A DNA stretch of 64,000 nt from DATJLY01 sp035604615 (GCA_035604615.1 DATNID010000068.1:1-64000); one strand, 5' to 3'. Shown: positions 9,040-18,036, counted from the stretch's first letter. The notes: a model not told the origin generated them from the sequence alone. Numbers and translations are program-made.

Positions 9040-10260
9040 GTGAGCGACCGTGCCATCGTCATCGTCGGCGCGGGACACGCGGGCGGACGCGCGGCCGAGG
9101 CGCTGCGCGCCGCCGGCCACACCGGCGCCGTCACCCTGATCGGCAGCGAGCTTCATCCGCCCTACGAGCGGCCGCCCCTGTCGAAGGAGCTGCTCGCCGG
9201 CGCCGTGGCGGTCGAGAAGACCTATATCCGCCCGATGGGCTGGTACGCCGAGCAGCATATCGAGCTGCGCCTCGGCGTCGACGCCGTCGGCATCGACCGC
9301 GCGGCGCGGCGCGTCACGCTCGGCGACGGCGCGACGGTGCCTTATGACGCGCTCCTCCTCACCACCGGCGCGCGGCCGCGTCAGTTGCGCATCCCCGGCG
9401 GGCAGGGACCGCGCATCTTCTATCTGCGCGACATCGGCGACTCGCTCGCCTTGCGCGAGCGTCTGGTGCCGGGCGCGCGCTTCGTCGTCATCGGCGCGGG
9501 ATTCATCGGTCTCGAAGTGGCGGCGACGGCGAAGAAGCGCGGCGCGCATGTGACCGTGCTGGAGCTGGCGCCGCACGTACTCGCCCGCGTGCTGCCGCCC
9601 GAGATCGCCGACTATGTCGCCGAGCTCCATCGCCGCAACGGCGTCGTGCTGCGCACCGGCGTCGCCGTCACCGCGATCGAGGATCGCGGCAGCGAGCTGG
9701 CGATCGTCACCGGCGAGGGCGAGCGGATTATCGCCGACTATGTCGCGGTCGGCATCGGCGCCCAGCCCAACATCGAGCTGGCGCAAGCGGCCGGGATTGC
9801 CTGCGAGGACGGCATCCGCGTCGATGAGTTCGGCCGCAGCAGCGATCCCGACATTTTCGCCGCCGGCGACGTGACGCGGCACTTCAACCCTTTGGTCGGC
9901 CGCCACATCCGGCTCGAAGCGTGGCAGAACGCGCAGAACCAGGCGATCGCAGTGGCCAAGGTGATGGCGGGCGGGACCGCGCCCTTCGCCGAGGTGCCGT
10001 GGTTCTGGACCGACCAGTTCGACATGAATTTGCAGATGGCGGGCGCGCCCGAGCGCTGGGACCAGCTGGTCTTCCGCGGCGATCCTGCCGAGCGCAGCTT
10101 CACCGCGTTCCATCTCGCCGGCGGCAAGCCGGTCGCGGTCACCACCGTCAACGCCATCCGCGACATGCGCTTCGGCCGCATGATGATCCAGCGCGGCGTG
10201 GCGGTCGATCCGGCCCTCCTCGCCGACAAGAACGTCAAGCTCCAGGACCTCGCGCGCTGA
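9040..10260 (+). CDS. FAD-dependent NAD(P)H:ferredoxin/rubredoxin reductase-type flavoprotein
   Basis: A 406-residue flavoprotein of the ferredoxin-reductase type (as in Rieske oxygenase electron-transfer chains and putidaredoxin reductase). It has the N-terminal FAD-binding VIVGAGHAGGRAAEALR, the linker PPYERPPLSKELL, a second Rossmann motif VVIGAGFIGLEVAA for NAD(P)H, and the FAD motif DIFAAGDVT before a C-terminal reductase domain (WFWTDQFDMNLQMAG). It transfers electrons from NAD(P)H to a [2Fe-2S] ferredoxin or rubredoxin. The GTG start at 9040 lies four bases after the RAM gene. It could supply the Rieske ferredoxin (14176) or the oxygenase (34454) of this window, but both are distant, so this is speculative. 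Confidence 0.9.
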   Translation: MSDRAIVIVGAGHAGGRAAEALRAAGHTGAVTLIGSELHPPYERPPLSKELLAGAVAVEKTYIRPMGWYAEQHIELRLGVDAVGIDRAARRVTLGDGATVPYDALLLTTGARPRQLRIPGGQGPRIFYLRDIGDSLALRERLVPGARFVVIGAGFIGLEVAATAKKRGAHVTVLELAPHVLARVLPPEIADYVAELHRRNGVVLRTGVAVTAIEDRGSELAIVTGEGERIIADYVAVGIGAQPNIELAQAAGIACEDGIRVDEFGRSSDPDIFAAGDVTRHFNPLVGRHIRLEAWQNAQNQAIAVAKVMAGGTAPFAEVPWFWTDQFDMNLQMAGAPERWDQLVFRGDPAERSFTAFHLAGGKPVAVTTVNAIRDMRFGRMMIQRGVAVDPALLADKNVKLQDLAR

Positions 10261-10262
10261 AG

Positions 10263-11168
10263 TCAGTGCCGCGCGAAGAGCGGCCGGCCGATCGACTCGG
10301 GGAAGAGGTAATCCAGCGACAGGTGGAACTGCGCGATGACGCCGACGCCGCTGCCGGCGGCGCGGGTCGCGGGCAATAACGCCTCCAGCCCCAACTCCCA
10401 GCCCTCGCCGGCATAGTTGACGCCGGGCGCGACCGTCACGGCGGTGGTGACGCCGTGCGAGGCGGTGGTGGGCGTCGAGAACTGCAGCTCGACCATCGGG
10501 GTCAGGGCGCGCACCAGATCGGGCAGCTTCAAGGCCGCCACCTTGGCCTCGAGATAGGGCAGCGAGTATTCGAGCGCGACGCCGCCGACGAGCTGGTCGG
10601 GCCGCGGATTGTTGTCGGCGCGCTGATAGCCCAGGGTCGCGGCCACGGCGATGGGCTTGAGATAATCCGCGCCGAGATCGCCCATCCCCTTGCCGAGAAA
10701 GAGCGCGGGCGTGGTGGCGCCGGTGCGGCTCGCGCCGACGCCGCGCGCCCCGGTCCCGCCCCATTCGCGATCGATGCCCACCGACAGCAGCAGCTCGTGG
10801 GTGTCGTCGAGCACGGCCAGGTATTTCAGGTTGGTCTCGAGATTCTGCCAGCCGCTGGAATTGCTGGCGCCGGCGCCGGCGCGGTCGAGCCGGCTCCAGC
10901 CGTCCTCGATCCCGACCGAGAGCCGTTCGGTGATCGTCTTGTTGTAGACGCCGGTGAAATCGGTCTCGCGGTCGCTCGAACCGTGAAGCGTGGCGCTGCG
11001 CTGCGGCTCGGTGCCGGCAGTGAAATAGGCGTCGTCCGACGGCGCGATCTGCGGCAGCAGCACCGTCGCCGGAAAAAGCCGGTCGCCGGCGGCGGTGTAG
11101 GCGAGCGCGGGCCCGGCGAGGGACGCCAGGCCAGCCGCGAGGAGCGCGATCCGTGTCACGCGCGTCAT
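10263..11168 (-). CDS. Secreted/outer-membrane protein of unknown function, last gene of the FecR-cyclase unit
   Basis: A 301-residue protein with a Sec signal peptide (TRIALLAAGLASLAGPALA, cleavage after ALA). The mature part alternates hydrophobic and polar residues in short strands, typical of outer-membrane beta-barrels, and ends ...FHLSLDYLFPESIGRPLFARH. The start is set by the ATG at 11168 just before the signal peptide; the frame is open further upstream only as an overlap with the cyclase. It follows the CHASE2 cyclase by 37 bases on the same strand, so the two are probably co-transcribed. I recognise no named family, and barrel topology is inferred from pattern only. Its stop is three bases from the convergent flavoprotein stop. 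Confidence 0.75.
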   Translation of the reverse strand: MTRVTRIALLAAGLASLAGPALAYTAAGDRLFPATVLLPQIAPSDDAYFTAGTEPQRSATLHGSSDRETDFTGVYNKTITERLSVGIEDGWSRLDRAGAGASNSSGWQNLETNLKYLAVLDDTHELLLSVGIDREWGGTGARGVGASRTGATTPALFLGKGMGDLGADYLKPIAVAATLGYQRADNNPRPDQLVGGVALEYSLPYLEAKVAALKLPDLVRALTPMVELQFSTPTTASHGVTTAVTVAPGVNYAGEGWELGLEALLPATRAAGSGVGVIAQFHLSLDYLFPESIGRPLFARH

Positions 11169-11205
11169 AGGATACTGAAGGGGGGGACCTGTCAACGCGG
11201 GTCCC

Positions 11206-13437
11206 TCACTTCGAGGTGGCGACGAAGACACCATCCCAGTCCGGTCCCGGCGGATTGGCGGCGAAGTATTCGATGCGCTCGGCATAGAGGTCGTAAAGCT
11301 CGGCGCGCGCGGGATCGAGGCCGCGGCACAGCGCCAGCGCCGCCCGCGCGCCTGCCCAATCCTGCGCCCGATAGCGCGCCAGCATCGCCTCCTGCCGCGC
11401 CGCCAGCGCCTTGAACTCGGCCGTCGCAGCGAGCGCCCCATCGCCGAGGAGCGCGTAGATGCGTACCGCCTCGCGCTTCCCCATGACGGCGATGAGATCG
11501 AGCTCGAGCGCGGCCCAGCTGGGCGCCGCCGCACGCGTCGTCTCGCCGATGACGATGTCGACGCCGTAGGTCTTGCTTTGGCCCTCGAGGCGCGAGGCCA
11601 GGTTGACCGCGTCGCCCAGCACCGAATAGTCGAAGCGCTGATCCGAGCCCATGTTGCCGACGACGCACTCGCCGGTGTTGAGACCGATGCCGATCTTGAG
11701 CTGGTGGTGCGGCCGGCCCTCTGCCTTCGCCTCCGCCTCGAGCCGCGCATTGACGGCACCGAGCGCGTCGATCATGGCGAGCGCGCTGCCGCAGGCGTGA
11801 TCGGCATGCTCGGCGTCGTCAAGCGGCGCGTTCCAGAACGCCATGATGCAGTCGCCCATGTATTTGTCGATGGTGCCGCGCCGCGCCATGATGAGATCGG
11901 TCATCGGCGTCAGAAACCGGTTGATGAGGTGGGTCAGTCCCTGCGGGTTGGACTTGAACCCCTCGGAGATCGTGGTGAAGCCGCGCACGTCGCAGAACAG
12001 CATGGTCATGGCGCGGGTCTCGCCGCCGAGCTTGAGGCGCTCGGGGTTGGTCGCGAGCAGGCTCACCATGTCGGGCGCGAGGTAGTGGCGGAAGGCCGAG
12101 GCGATGTAGCGGCCCTCGCGATCGACCACCCAGTAGCGGAACAGCAGCACGCTCACCACCGCCGCCGCCAGCGACGCAACGGGCGCGACCGCGGGCAGCC
12201 ACAGATCGCGGGCGAACGCGGCTTGCGCGCCGCCGAGCCACAAAGCGATCGGCGCCAGCCCCGCCAGCGCCGCCCACCGGGTCGGAAGATGGGCCGCCGC
12301 CGCGCCGGTCGCGGCCGCCAGCGCCAGCACCAGGACGATCACGAGCACGGGCCAGGGCGGCGGGTCCTCGGCAATGAAGTCGCGCGCGATGAGCGTGTCG
12401 ATGACGTTGGCCATGCGCTCGGTCCCCGGCATCTGGGTCGCGCCGAAGGGCGCGGCGTTGCTGTCGGGATTGCCGACGAAAGACGCGCCGATGAGGACGA
12501 TGCGGCCGCTGAGCGCCGCCTCCGGCACGCGGCCCGCGACCAGGTCGGCGAAGGAATACGTGGCGAACGTGCCGCGCGGTCCGCGGTAATTGATGAGGAG
12601 CCGCATTGCCGCGTCGGTCGGCACGAAATTGTCGCCGATGGCGACGCCGGCGCCGGGTGCCAGCGCCACCTTGTCCCACGGTATGCCGAGATATGACGCG
12701 GCGGCGCGCACCGGCAGCGAGGCGAAGAAATCGCCCGCGAACGGCAGGGCCAGATAGTCATAGCGCGGCGCGCCGTCACGATCGAAGGCGAGATTGACGT
12801 GCCCCAATCCCGCGGCCGCCGCAGCGAGCGGCGGCAGCGGCATCAGCGCCGACACCGGCGCCAGCGGGAAAGAGGGCGGCACCACGCTCTTGTCGAAGCG
12901 CTGGTAGGCGGCGTTGGCGAGGATGTCGGGCTCGTCGCCCTTGGCGCCGGTGAAGCTGAAGGCCACCGGCAGCAGCACGTTGCCGGCCTCGCTTATGGCG
13001 GCGGCAAGGTCGGCGTCCGGATCGTCGGAGGCGAGGCGCTCCAGCGCGGCGCGGCGCTGGTCGTCGGGGGTGAGCGCCGAAGCCGCCGCCGACGCGGCCG
13101 CGCGCGCCTCGGGCGGGATGCGCTGCTCCGGCTCGGCGAAGAGCAGGTCGAACACCGCCGTCTTGGCGTGCGCCTTGGCGAGGCCGCGCAGCGCGGCTGC
13201 GAAGAGGTGGCGGCTGAACGGCCAGCGGCCGAGCGCGGCGATGCTGGCGTCATCGACCAGCACCACCGCGATCTCGGCGCCGGGCGCACGAATCCCGCGT
13301 AGGCGGAAGCGCAGATCGAGCGACGCGGTCTCGAGGCCGCGCATCGCACCGGTGCCATCGAGCAGCGCCAGGGCCAGCACGATCCAGGCGGCGACCAGCG
13401 CCAGCCCGGCCTCGCGTGCGCCGCGTGGGACCGTCAC
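11206..13437 (-). CDS. CHASE2-domain adenylate/guanylate cyclase
   Basis: A 743-residue membrane-bound class III nucleotidyl cyclase. An N-terminal transmembrane helix (LALVAAWIVLALALLDG) leads to a large extracytoplasmic CHASE2 sensor (about 35-340). Three transmembrane helices follow (about 345-430), then the cyclase domain (from about 475). Catalytic residues are present: metal-binding Asp in LFCDVRGFTT and KYMGDCIMAFW, adenine-specifying Lys in TIDKY and Asp in VLGDAVNLASRLE, with Asn and Arg in the last motif; cAMP is the likely product. A helical tail follows. It begins 10 bases after the FecR gene, so FecR, cyclase and the 10263 gene look like one operon for envelope sensing. Confidence 0.92.
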   Translation of the reverse strand: MTVPRGAREAGLALVAAWIVLALALLDGTGAMRGLETASLDLRFRLRGIRAPGAEIAVVLVDDASIAALGRWPFSRHLFAAALRGLAKAHAKTAVFDLLFAEPEQRIPPEARAAASAAASALTPDDQRRAALERLASDDPDADLAAAISEAGNVLLPVAFSFTGAKGDEPDILANAAYQRFDKSVVPPSFPLAPVSALMPLPPLAAAAAGLGHVNLAFDRDGAPRYDYLALPFAGDFFASLPVRAAASYLGIPWDKVALAPGAGVAIGDNFVPTDAAMRLLINYRGPRGTFATYSFADLVAGRVPEAALSGRIVLIGASFVGNPDSNAAPFGATQMPGTERMANVIDTLIARDFIAEDPPPWPVLVIVLVLALAAATGAAAAHLPTRWAALAGLAPIALWLGGAQAAFARDLWLPAVAPVASLAAAVVSVLLFRYWVVDREGRYIASAFRHYLAPDMVSLLATNPERLKLGGETRAMTMLFCDVRGFTTISEGFKSNPQGLTHLINRFLTPMTDLIMARRGTIDKYMGDCIMAFWNAPLDDAEHADHACGSALAMIDALGAVNARLEAEAKAEGRPHHQLKIGIGLNTGECVVGNMGSDQRFDYSVLGDAVNLASRLEGQSKTYGVDIVIGETTRAAAPSWAALELDLIAVMGKREAVRIYALLGDGALAATAEFKALAARQEAMLARYRAQDWAGARAALALCRGLDPARAELYDLYAERIEYFAANPPGPDWDGVFVATSK

Positions 13438-13447
13438 GCCGATCCGG

Positions 13448-14062
13448 TCACGGCACGTCGGTGCGGGCGATGACGGCGTCGAATTCCGCCGCGGTCCAGA
13501 CGCGCGCCTGGACCGGGTCGCGCCCCGCCTCGACCCGCGCGCCCCAGCGGGCGGGAATGCGCACGCTGTGGCCGGTGGCGGCGCTGGTCAGCGCGACGGC
13601 GCCCTCGAGTACGCCGACCTGGGTCGAGGACGCGCCCGCCTCGATGAACCAGTCGGTCGAGCGCACCGCGGCGACGCCGGTCGCGGTGTCGACCTCGAAA
13701 TGCTGCGGCTCGCCGACCGAGGCGACGACGGCGCGGATCAGCCCCGACGCGAGCGACAGCTTGGCGTCGCGCTTCTCGGCGCCGCCGACCTCATAGGCCG
13801 CGATCGTGACCTGGCTCCCCGGCGCGGCGGCGATGATCGAGCCGTCCGCCATGCGCAGCTTGAGCTTGGCGCCCTGCGGCACGTCGACCGTGTCGCCGAC
13901 ATGGACCTGGTCGCCGATCTTGAGCGGCGCGCGCGCGCCCTGGGAGACGACGAAACACTGCCCGCCCATCGCCAGCACCTCGCCGGCGTCGGTGGCGGCG
14001 GCGGCCGGGCGTCCCGCGAGCGCCAGGGCGAGGGCGAGGGCGAGGATGAGGCGGTTCGGCAT
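13448..14062 (-). CDS. FecR-domain protein
   Basis: A 204-residue exported protein with signal peptide LILALALALALAGRPAAA and a FecR-type domain: GDQVHVGDTVDVPQGAKLKLRMADGS, then GSQVTIAAYE. FecR domains are small beta-sandwich modules exposed to the periplasm. In this context (with CHASE2 cyclases rather than sigma factors) they are presumed to pass ligand or surface information to the partner's sensor domain. The ATG at 14062 directly precedes the signal peptide; longer forms would lack one. It is the first gene of the minus-strand unit with the cyclase (10-base gap). Function beyond partnership is inference. Confidence 0.85.
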   Translation of the reverse strand: MPNRLILALALALALAGRPAAAATDAGEVLAMGGQCFVVSQGARAPLKIGDQVHVGDTVDVPQGAKLKLRMADGSIIAAAPGSQVTIAAYEVGGAEKRDAKLSLASGLIRAVVASVGEPQHFEVDTATGVAAVRSTDWFIEAGASSTQVGVLEGAVALTSAATGHSVRIPARWGARVEAGRDPVQARVWTAAEFDAVIARTDVP

Positions 14063-14175
14063 GGCGGCGATGGTAAGGAGCGCGTCGTCCGGTCGCAAGC
14101 ATTGAGAGGCGCGCGGACTTGCCAAATCCCGTGCCGTTTGCAATATCACGCGCGCGACAGCGCAGGGATGAGGCC

Positions 14176-14502
14176 ATGAGCGAAGACAAGGGTGAGTGGG
14201 TGACGGTCGCGCAGCGCTCGGCACTGAAGCCGGGCGACGTTCTGGGCATCCAGGCGAAGGACAAGGAGATCGCGCTGTTCGATCTCGACGGCACGGTCTA
14301 CGCCACCGAGAACACCTGCACCCACGCCTATGCCTATCTCAGCGACGGCTGGGTCGACGGCGACGTGATTGAGTGTCCGCTCCATGGCGGACGGTTCGAG
14401 ATCAAGACCGGCAAGGGCCTGGGCCCGCCCATCGAATGCGACATCAAGTGCTTCCCGGTGCGCGTCGAGGGCGGCAGCATCCAGATCAAGATCGAGGATT
14501 GA
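14176..14502 (+). CDS. Rieske-type [2Fe-2S] ferredoxin (oxygenase ferredoxin component)
   Basis: A 108-residue soluble Rieske protein with the cluster motif C48-T-H50 ... C67-PL-H70, in the arrangement of bacterial ring-hydroxylating dioxygenase ferredoxins (BphF/NdoA class). These carry electrons from a reductase to an oxygenase. The ATG at 14176 with GAGG upstream gives a standard N-terminus. No oxygenase is adjacent; the flavoprotein at 9040 and the Rieske oxygenase at 34454 are the nearest possible partners in the window. The next gene starts 136 bases downstream, so co-transcription with the binding proteins is possible but unproven. Confidence 0.92.
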   Translation: MSEDKGEWVTVAQRSALKPGDVLGIQAKDKEIALFDLDGTVYATENTCTHAYAYLSDGWVDGDVIECPLHGGRFEIKTGKGLGPPIECDIKCFPVRVEGGSIQIKIED

Positions 14503-14638
14503 AGCGCCTCACGGCTTGAAGGCGCGCGCTTCCGCCAAGCCCGGCGCCCTCGTCACCGCCAGAATTCGTCCAAGCGATCCTACCTAGCCAGCGCCAAGGG
14601 CAATATGCCATCGTCCCGGCGGCAAGCGGGGGAGATTC

Positions 14639-15625
14639 ATGCGCAGCGTGGCGGCGGCGATCCTGGCAGCGGTATTCGCCGTGTCGGCCCACGCCGAGGC
14701 GATCAAGATCGGCATCCTCAAGACCACCACTTCGGGCCCGGTCTATATCGCGCAGGACAAGGGGTTCTTCGCGGCCGAGCAGCTCCAGTCGGAACTGGTG
14801 GTGTTCGAATCGGCGCAGCCCGTCGCCGTCGCCACCGCGTCGGGTGATATCGACTTCGGCTATACGGGCTTCACCGGCGGGTTCTACGGTCTCGCGAGCC
14901 AGGGCGTGCTGCGCGTCGTGGGCGGCGGCGCGGGCGAAGTGCCGGGCTATCCCAACGAGCCCTTCCTCGTCTCGCACAAGGCCTGGGATGCGGGCCTCAA
15001 ATCGTTCAAGGATTTTCCGGGCCATAGCTTCGGCCTGTCGCAGTTCGGCTCGCCGCCGCACTACGCGCTGGGCGTCGTTGCCGAGAAATACGGATTCGAC
15101 ATCAAGACGGTGCGGCTGGTGCCGCTGAACTCGCTGCCGAACATGGTGTCCGCCGTGACCAGCGGCCAGATCGACCTGACCGTGGTGACGGGCAGCCTTG
15201 GCGCCGCCGTTCTGGGGCGCGGCGACGCGCGGCTCCTGGGCTATGTCGGCGACGAGGCGCCGTTCCAGCTCGGCGCCGTGATCGCTTCGCGCAAGACGGC
15301 GGACGAGCGCGGCGACACCGTACGCCGCTTCCTGCACGCCCTGCAGAAAGGCTCTCGCGCCTATCACGACGCCTTCACCAAGGACGGCAAGCGCGCCGAC
15401 GGGCCGGACGCGCCGGCGATGATCGCCATCATCGCCCGGAATACCGGCCAGCCCGAGAGCGAGGTCGCCCGCAGCCTGCCCTATGTCGACGCCGAGGCGC
15501 GGCTCGATGTCGCCGACGTGACCCGCCAGTACGAATGGTACAAGGCGCAAGGCATGCTCAAGGGCGCGGCGCAATCGTCGGACATGATCGACCGCCGCTA
15601 TGTCGTGGACTTGACCAAGCGATGA
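14639..15625 (+). CDS. ABC transporter substrate-binding protein, NMT1/TauT-like (copy 1)
   Basis: A 328-residue periplasmic binding protein of the nitrate/sulfonate/thiamine-precursor (NMT1) superfamily. A Sec signal (AAAILAAVFAVSAHA) is followed by IKIGILKTTTSGPVYIAQDKGFF and the SGDIDFGYTGFTGGFYGLASQGVL core that lines the ligand cleft. It sits directly before a close paralogue (15648) that shares most of this core, evidence of tandem duplication. No permease or ATPase is adjacent, so the pair must use a distant transporter or has another job. The start is the ATG at 14639 with GGGGGAG upstream. The ligand is unknown. Confidence 0.9.
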   Translation: MRSVAAAILAAVFAVSAHAEAIKIGILKTTTSGPVYIAQDKGFFAAEQLQSELVVFESAQPVAVATASGDIDFGYTGFTGGFYGLASQGVLRVVGGGAGEVPGYPNEPFLVSHKAWDAGLKSFKDFPGHSFGLSQFGSPPHYALGVVAEKYGFDIKTVRLVPLNSLPNMVSAVTSGQIDLTVVTGSLGAAVLGRGDARLLGYVGDEAPFQLGAVIASRKTADERGDTVRRFLHALQKGSRAYHDAFTKDGKRADGPDAPAMIAIIARNTGQPESEVARSLPYVDAEARLDVADVTRQYEWYKAQGMLKGAAQSSDMIDRRYVVDLTKR

Positions 15626-15647
15626 GCGGCGCGAAGAGGGGTTCAGC

Positions 15648-16664
15648 ATGATGCGTAAGATCGGGAAGCTGTGGCGGCTTCTGGCGCTGTTGTCGTGTGC
15701 GCTCCTGCTCGCCGCCCGCCCGGCCGCGGCGGACGCGGTCAAGATCGGCGTGCTGAAGGCGACCGGATCGGGGCCGGCCTTCATCGCCCAGGACAAGGGC
15801 TATTTCAGCGCCGAGGGACTGAACGCCGAGTTGGTGTTCTTTGAGTCGGCGCAGCCGATCGCGGTCGCGGTCGCGTCGGGCGATGTCGATTTCGGCTATA
15901 CCGGCCTGACCGGCGGGTTCTATGGCCTCGCCAGCCAAGGCGTGCTGCGCATCATCGGCGGCGGCGCCCACGAGGTCGCGGGCTTCCATTATCAGCCCAT
16001 CATGGCCTCGAACCGCGCCTGGGACGCGGGCCTGCGCACGGTCAAGGACATCCAAGGCCATTCCTTCGCGGTGTCGCAGATCGGCTCGCCGACGCATTAC
16101 GCGCTGGGCATGCTGGCGGCGAAATACGGTTTCGAGATCAAGTCCGTGCGCATCCTGCCGCTGCAATCGATCCCGAACATCATGTCGGCGCTCATTGGCG
16201 GCCAGGCCGACACCGGCCAGGCTCCCGGCAATGTCGGCAATCCCGCGGTCGCGCGCGGCGACGCGAAGCTCCTCGCCTATGTCGGCGACGAGACGCCCTA
16301 TCAGCTCGCCGTCCTGTTCACCTCGAGCAAGACCGCGGACGAGCGCCACGACCTGGTCGAGCGCACCGTGCGCGCCATGGTCAAGGCCTCGCGCGACTAT
16401 CACGACGCCGTCGCCGGCAAGGACGACAAGCGCGCCGACGGGCCGGCCACGGACGAAATTCTCGGCGTCATTGCCAAGAACACCGGCCAGACGCCGGAGC
16501 AGGTCAAGCTCGGCATCACCTATGTCGATGTCGCGCAGCGGCTCGACGTCGCCGACGTGCTGCGCCAGGTCGCATGGTATCGCGCACAGGGGCTGGTGAA
16601 GGGCCCGGTCGACGGCCCGGCGATGATCGACATGCGCTATGCCGTAGCCGTGCCGGGCGGCTGA
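15648..16664 (+). CDS. ABC transporter substrate-binding protein, NMT1/TauT-like (copy 2)
   Basis: A 338-residue paralogue of the preceding gene, with signal peptide LLALLSCALLLAARPAAA and the same core: VKIGVLKATGSGPAFIAQDKG and SGDVDFGYTGLTGGFYGLAS. The two differ most in the middle (EVAGFHYQPIM against EVPGYPNEPFL) and in the stretch after GGQAD/SGQID, so they may bind related but different ligands. The 22-base gap suggests a single transcript. The stop lies three bases before the GTG of the CNT-like transporter, so all three are probably one operon even though CNT carriers do not normally use binding proteins. Confidence 0.9.
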   Translation: MMRKIGKLWRLLALLSCALLLAARPAAADAVKIGVLKATGSGPAFIAQDKGYFSAEGLNAELVFFESAQPIAVAVASGDVDFGYTGLTGGFYGLASQGVLRIIGGGAHEVAGFHYQPIMASNRAWDAGLRTVKDIQGHSFAVSQIGSPTHYALGMLAAKYGFEIKSVRILPLQSIPNIMSALIGGQADTGQAPGNVGNPAVARGDAKLLAYVGDETPYQLAVLFTSSKTADERHDLVERTVRAMVKASRDYHDAVAGKDDKRADGPATDEILGVIAKNTGQTPEQVKLGITYVDVAQRLDVADVLRQVAWYRAQGLVKGPVDGPAMIDMRYAVAVPGG

Positions 16665-16667
16665 GCG

Positions 16668-17906
16668 GTGCCGCGAGGACTGCTGGGGATCGCGGCGCTG
16701 CTGCTCCTCGCCTGGGCGCTGAGCGAGGATCGCTTCCGGGTGCCGGTGCGCGTCGTGGTCGCGGGCGTGCTGCTGCAATTCGGTCTGGCCGTGCTGTTCC
16801 TGCGCTTTCCGCCGGCGCGGCGCGTGTTCCTACTCCTCAATGACGGCGTCGCGGCGCTGCAGAAGGCGAGCGAGGCCGGCACCGGCTTCGTCTTCGGCTA
16901 TCTCGGCGGCGGGAAGCTGCCGTTCGCCGAGACGCAGCCCGGCGCGAGCTTCATCTTCGCGTTCCAGGCGCTGCCGCTGGTGCTGATCATCAGCGCGCTG
17001 GCGACGCTCCTGTTCTATTGGGGCGTGCTGCAGCGGATCGTGCAGGGCTTCGCCTGGGTGCTGCGGCGCTCGATCGGCGTCGGCGGCCCGCTGGGCCTGG
17101 GCGCGGCGGTCCATATCTTCGTCGGCCACATCGAGGCGCCGCTGCTCATCCGGCCGTATCTCCTGCGGCTGGCGCGGGGCGAGCTCTTCGCGCTGATGAG
17201 CTGCGGCATGGCCGGGATCGCCGGCACGGTGATGGTGCTCTATGCCGCGATCCTGGGGCCGATCATTCCCGACGCGCTCGGCAACATCCTGATCGCCTCG
17301 GTGATCAGCACGCCGGCGGCGCTCAGCATCGCCGCGCTGATGGTGCCGTTCCGTCCCGATCCCTCGGCCGAGGCGCAGCTCGCCATGCCCGATCCGCCGG
17401 TGAGCGCGATGGACGCGGTCGCCAGGGGCACCGGCGACGGCATCATCTTCCTCGCCAACATCACGGCGATGCTGGTGGTGCTGGTGGCGCTGGTGACCTT
17501 GGTCAACATGATGCTGGGCCTGCTGCCGAGCCCGGGCGGCGAGGCGATCACCTTGCAGCGCCTCTTCGCCTACGCGTTCCGGCCGGTGATGTGGCTGATC
17601 GGCGTGCCTACGCCGGAAGTCGCCGCCGCCGCCTCGCTCATGGGCACCAAGACGGTGCTCAACGAGTTCATCGCCTATGTCGATCTCGCGCACATGCCGG
17701 CGGACGCGCTCAGCCCGCACGCGCGCCTCATCATGACTTATGCCATGTGCGGCTTCGCCAATTTCGGCAGCCTCGGCATCATGATCGGCGGCATGGGTGC
17801 GATGGTGCCCGAGCGCAAGAACGAGATCGTGTCGCTGGGAATGCGCTCGGTCCTTTCGGGCACGATGGCGACGTGCATGAGCGGCGCGGTGGTGGGGATG
17901 CTGTGA
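16668..17906 (+). CDS. Concentrative nucleoside transporter-like (CNT/NupC) permease
   Basis: A 412-residue polytopic inner-membrane protein of the CNT family, which couples solute import to H+ or Na+. CNT signatures are the QPGASFIFAFQALPLVLIISAL segment, the VFVG(Q)xEAPLLIRPY block near residue 155, MAGIAGTVMVLYA, and the C-terminal GFANFGSLGIMIGGMGAMVPERK. The canonical GQ(T/S)EAP base-binding motif reads GHIEAP here, so Gln and Thr/Ser are replaced by His and Ile while Glu is kept. That suggests a changed substrate. The GTG start lies three bases after the second binding-protein gene. Confidence 0.85.
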   Translation: MPRGLLGIAALLLLAWALSEDRFRVPVRVVVAGVLLQFGLAVLFLRFPPARRVFLLLNDGVAALQKASEAGTGFVFGYLGGGKLPFAETQPGASFIFAFQALPLVLIISALATLLFYWGVLQRIVQGFAWVLRRSIGVGGPLGLGAAVHIFVGHIEAPLLIRPYLLRLARGELFALMSCGMAGIAGTVMVLYAAILGPIIPDALGNILIASVISTPAALSIAALMVPFRPDPSAEAQLAMPDPPVSAMDAVARGTGDGIIFLANITAMLVVLVALVTLVNMMLGLLPSPGGEAITLQRLFAYAFRPVMWLIGVPTPEVAAAASLMGTKTVLNEFIAYVDLAHMPADALSPHARLIMTYAMCGFANFGSLGIMIGGMGAMVPERKNEIVSLGMRSVLSGTMATCMSGAVVGML

Positions 17907-17920
17907 GGCAAGATGCATCC

Positions 17921-18036
17921 TGCGTCCCTCGACTACGCGAGCTTTGCTCGCTCCGCTCAGGATGAGGTAAAATTACTGATGGCAAAAAGAGATGTTCCTC
18001 ACCCTGAGCGGAGCGAAGCGAAGTCGAAGGGCGCAC
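17921..18036 (+). repeat. Palindromic repeat, copy A, upstream of a higA-like gene
   Basis: Inverted arms TGCGTCC..TCGACT...CGCTCAGGATGAGG (17921-17967) and CCTCACCCTGAGCGGAGCGAAGCG..GTCGAAGGGCGCAC (17997-18036) flank a 29-base loop that contains ATGGCAAAAAG. The same element occurs at 20405-20502 and 30551-30646. Here the left arm has a small insertion. The loop ATG (17979) is in frame with the downstream HigA-like gene. Confidence 0.85.
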
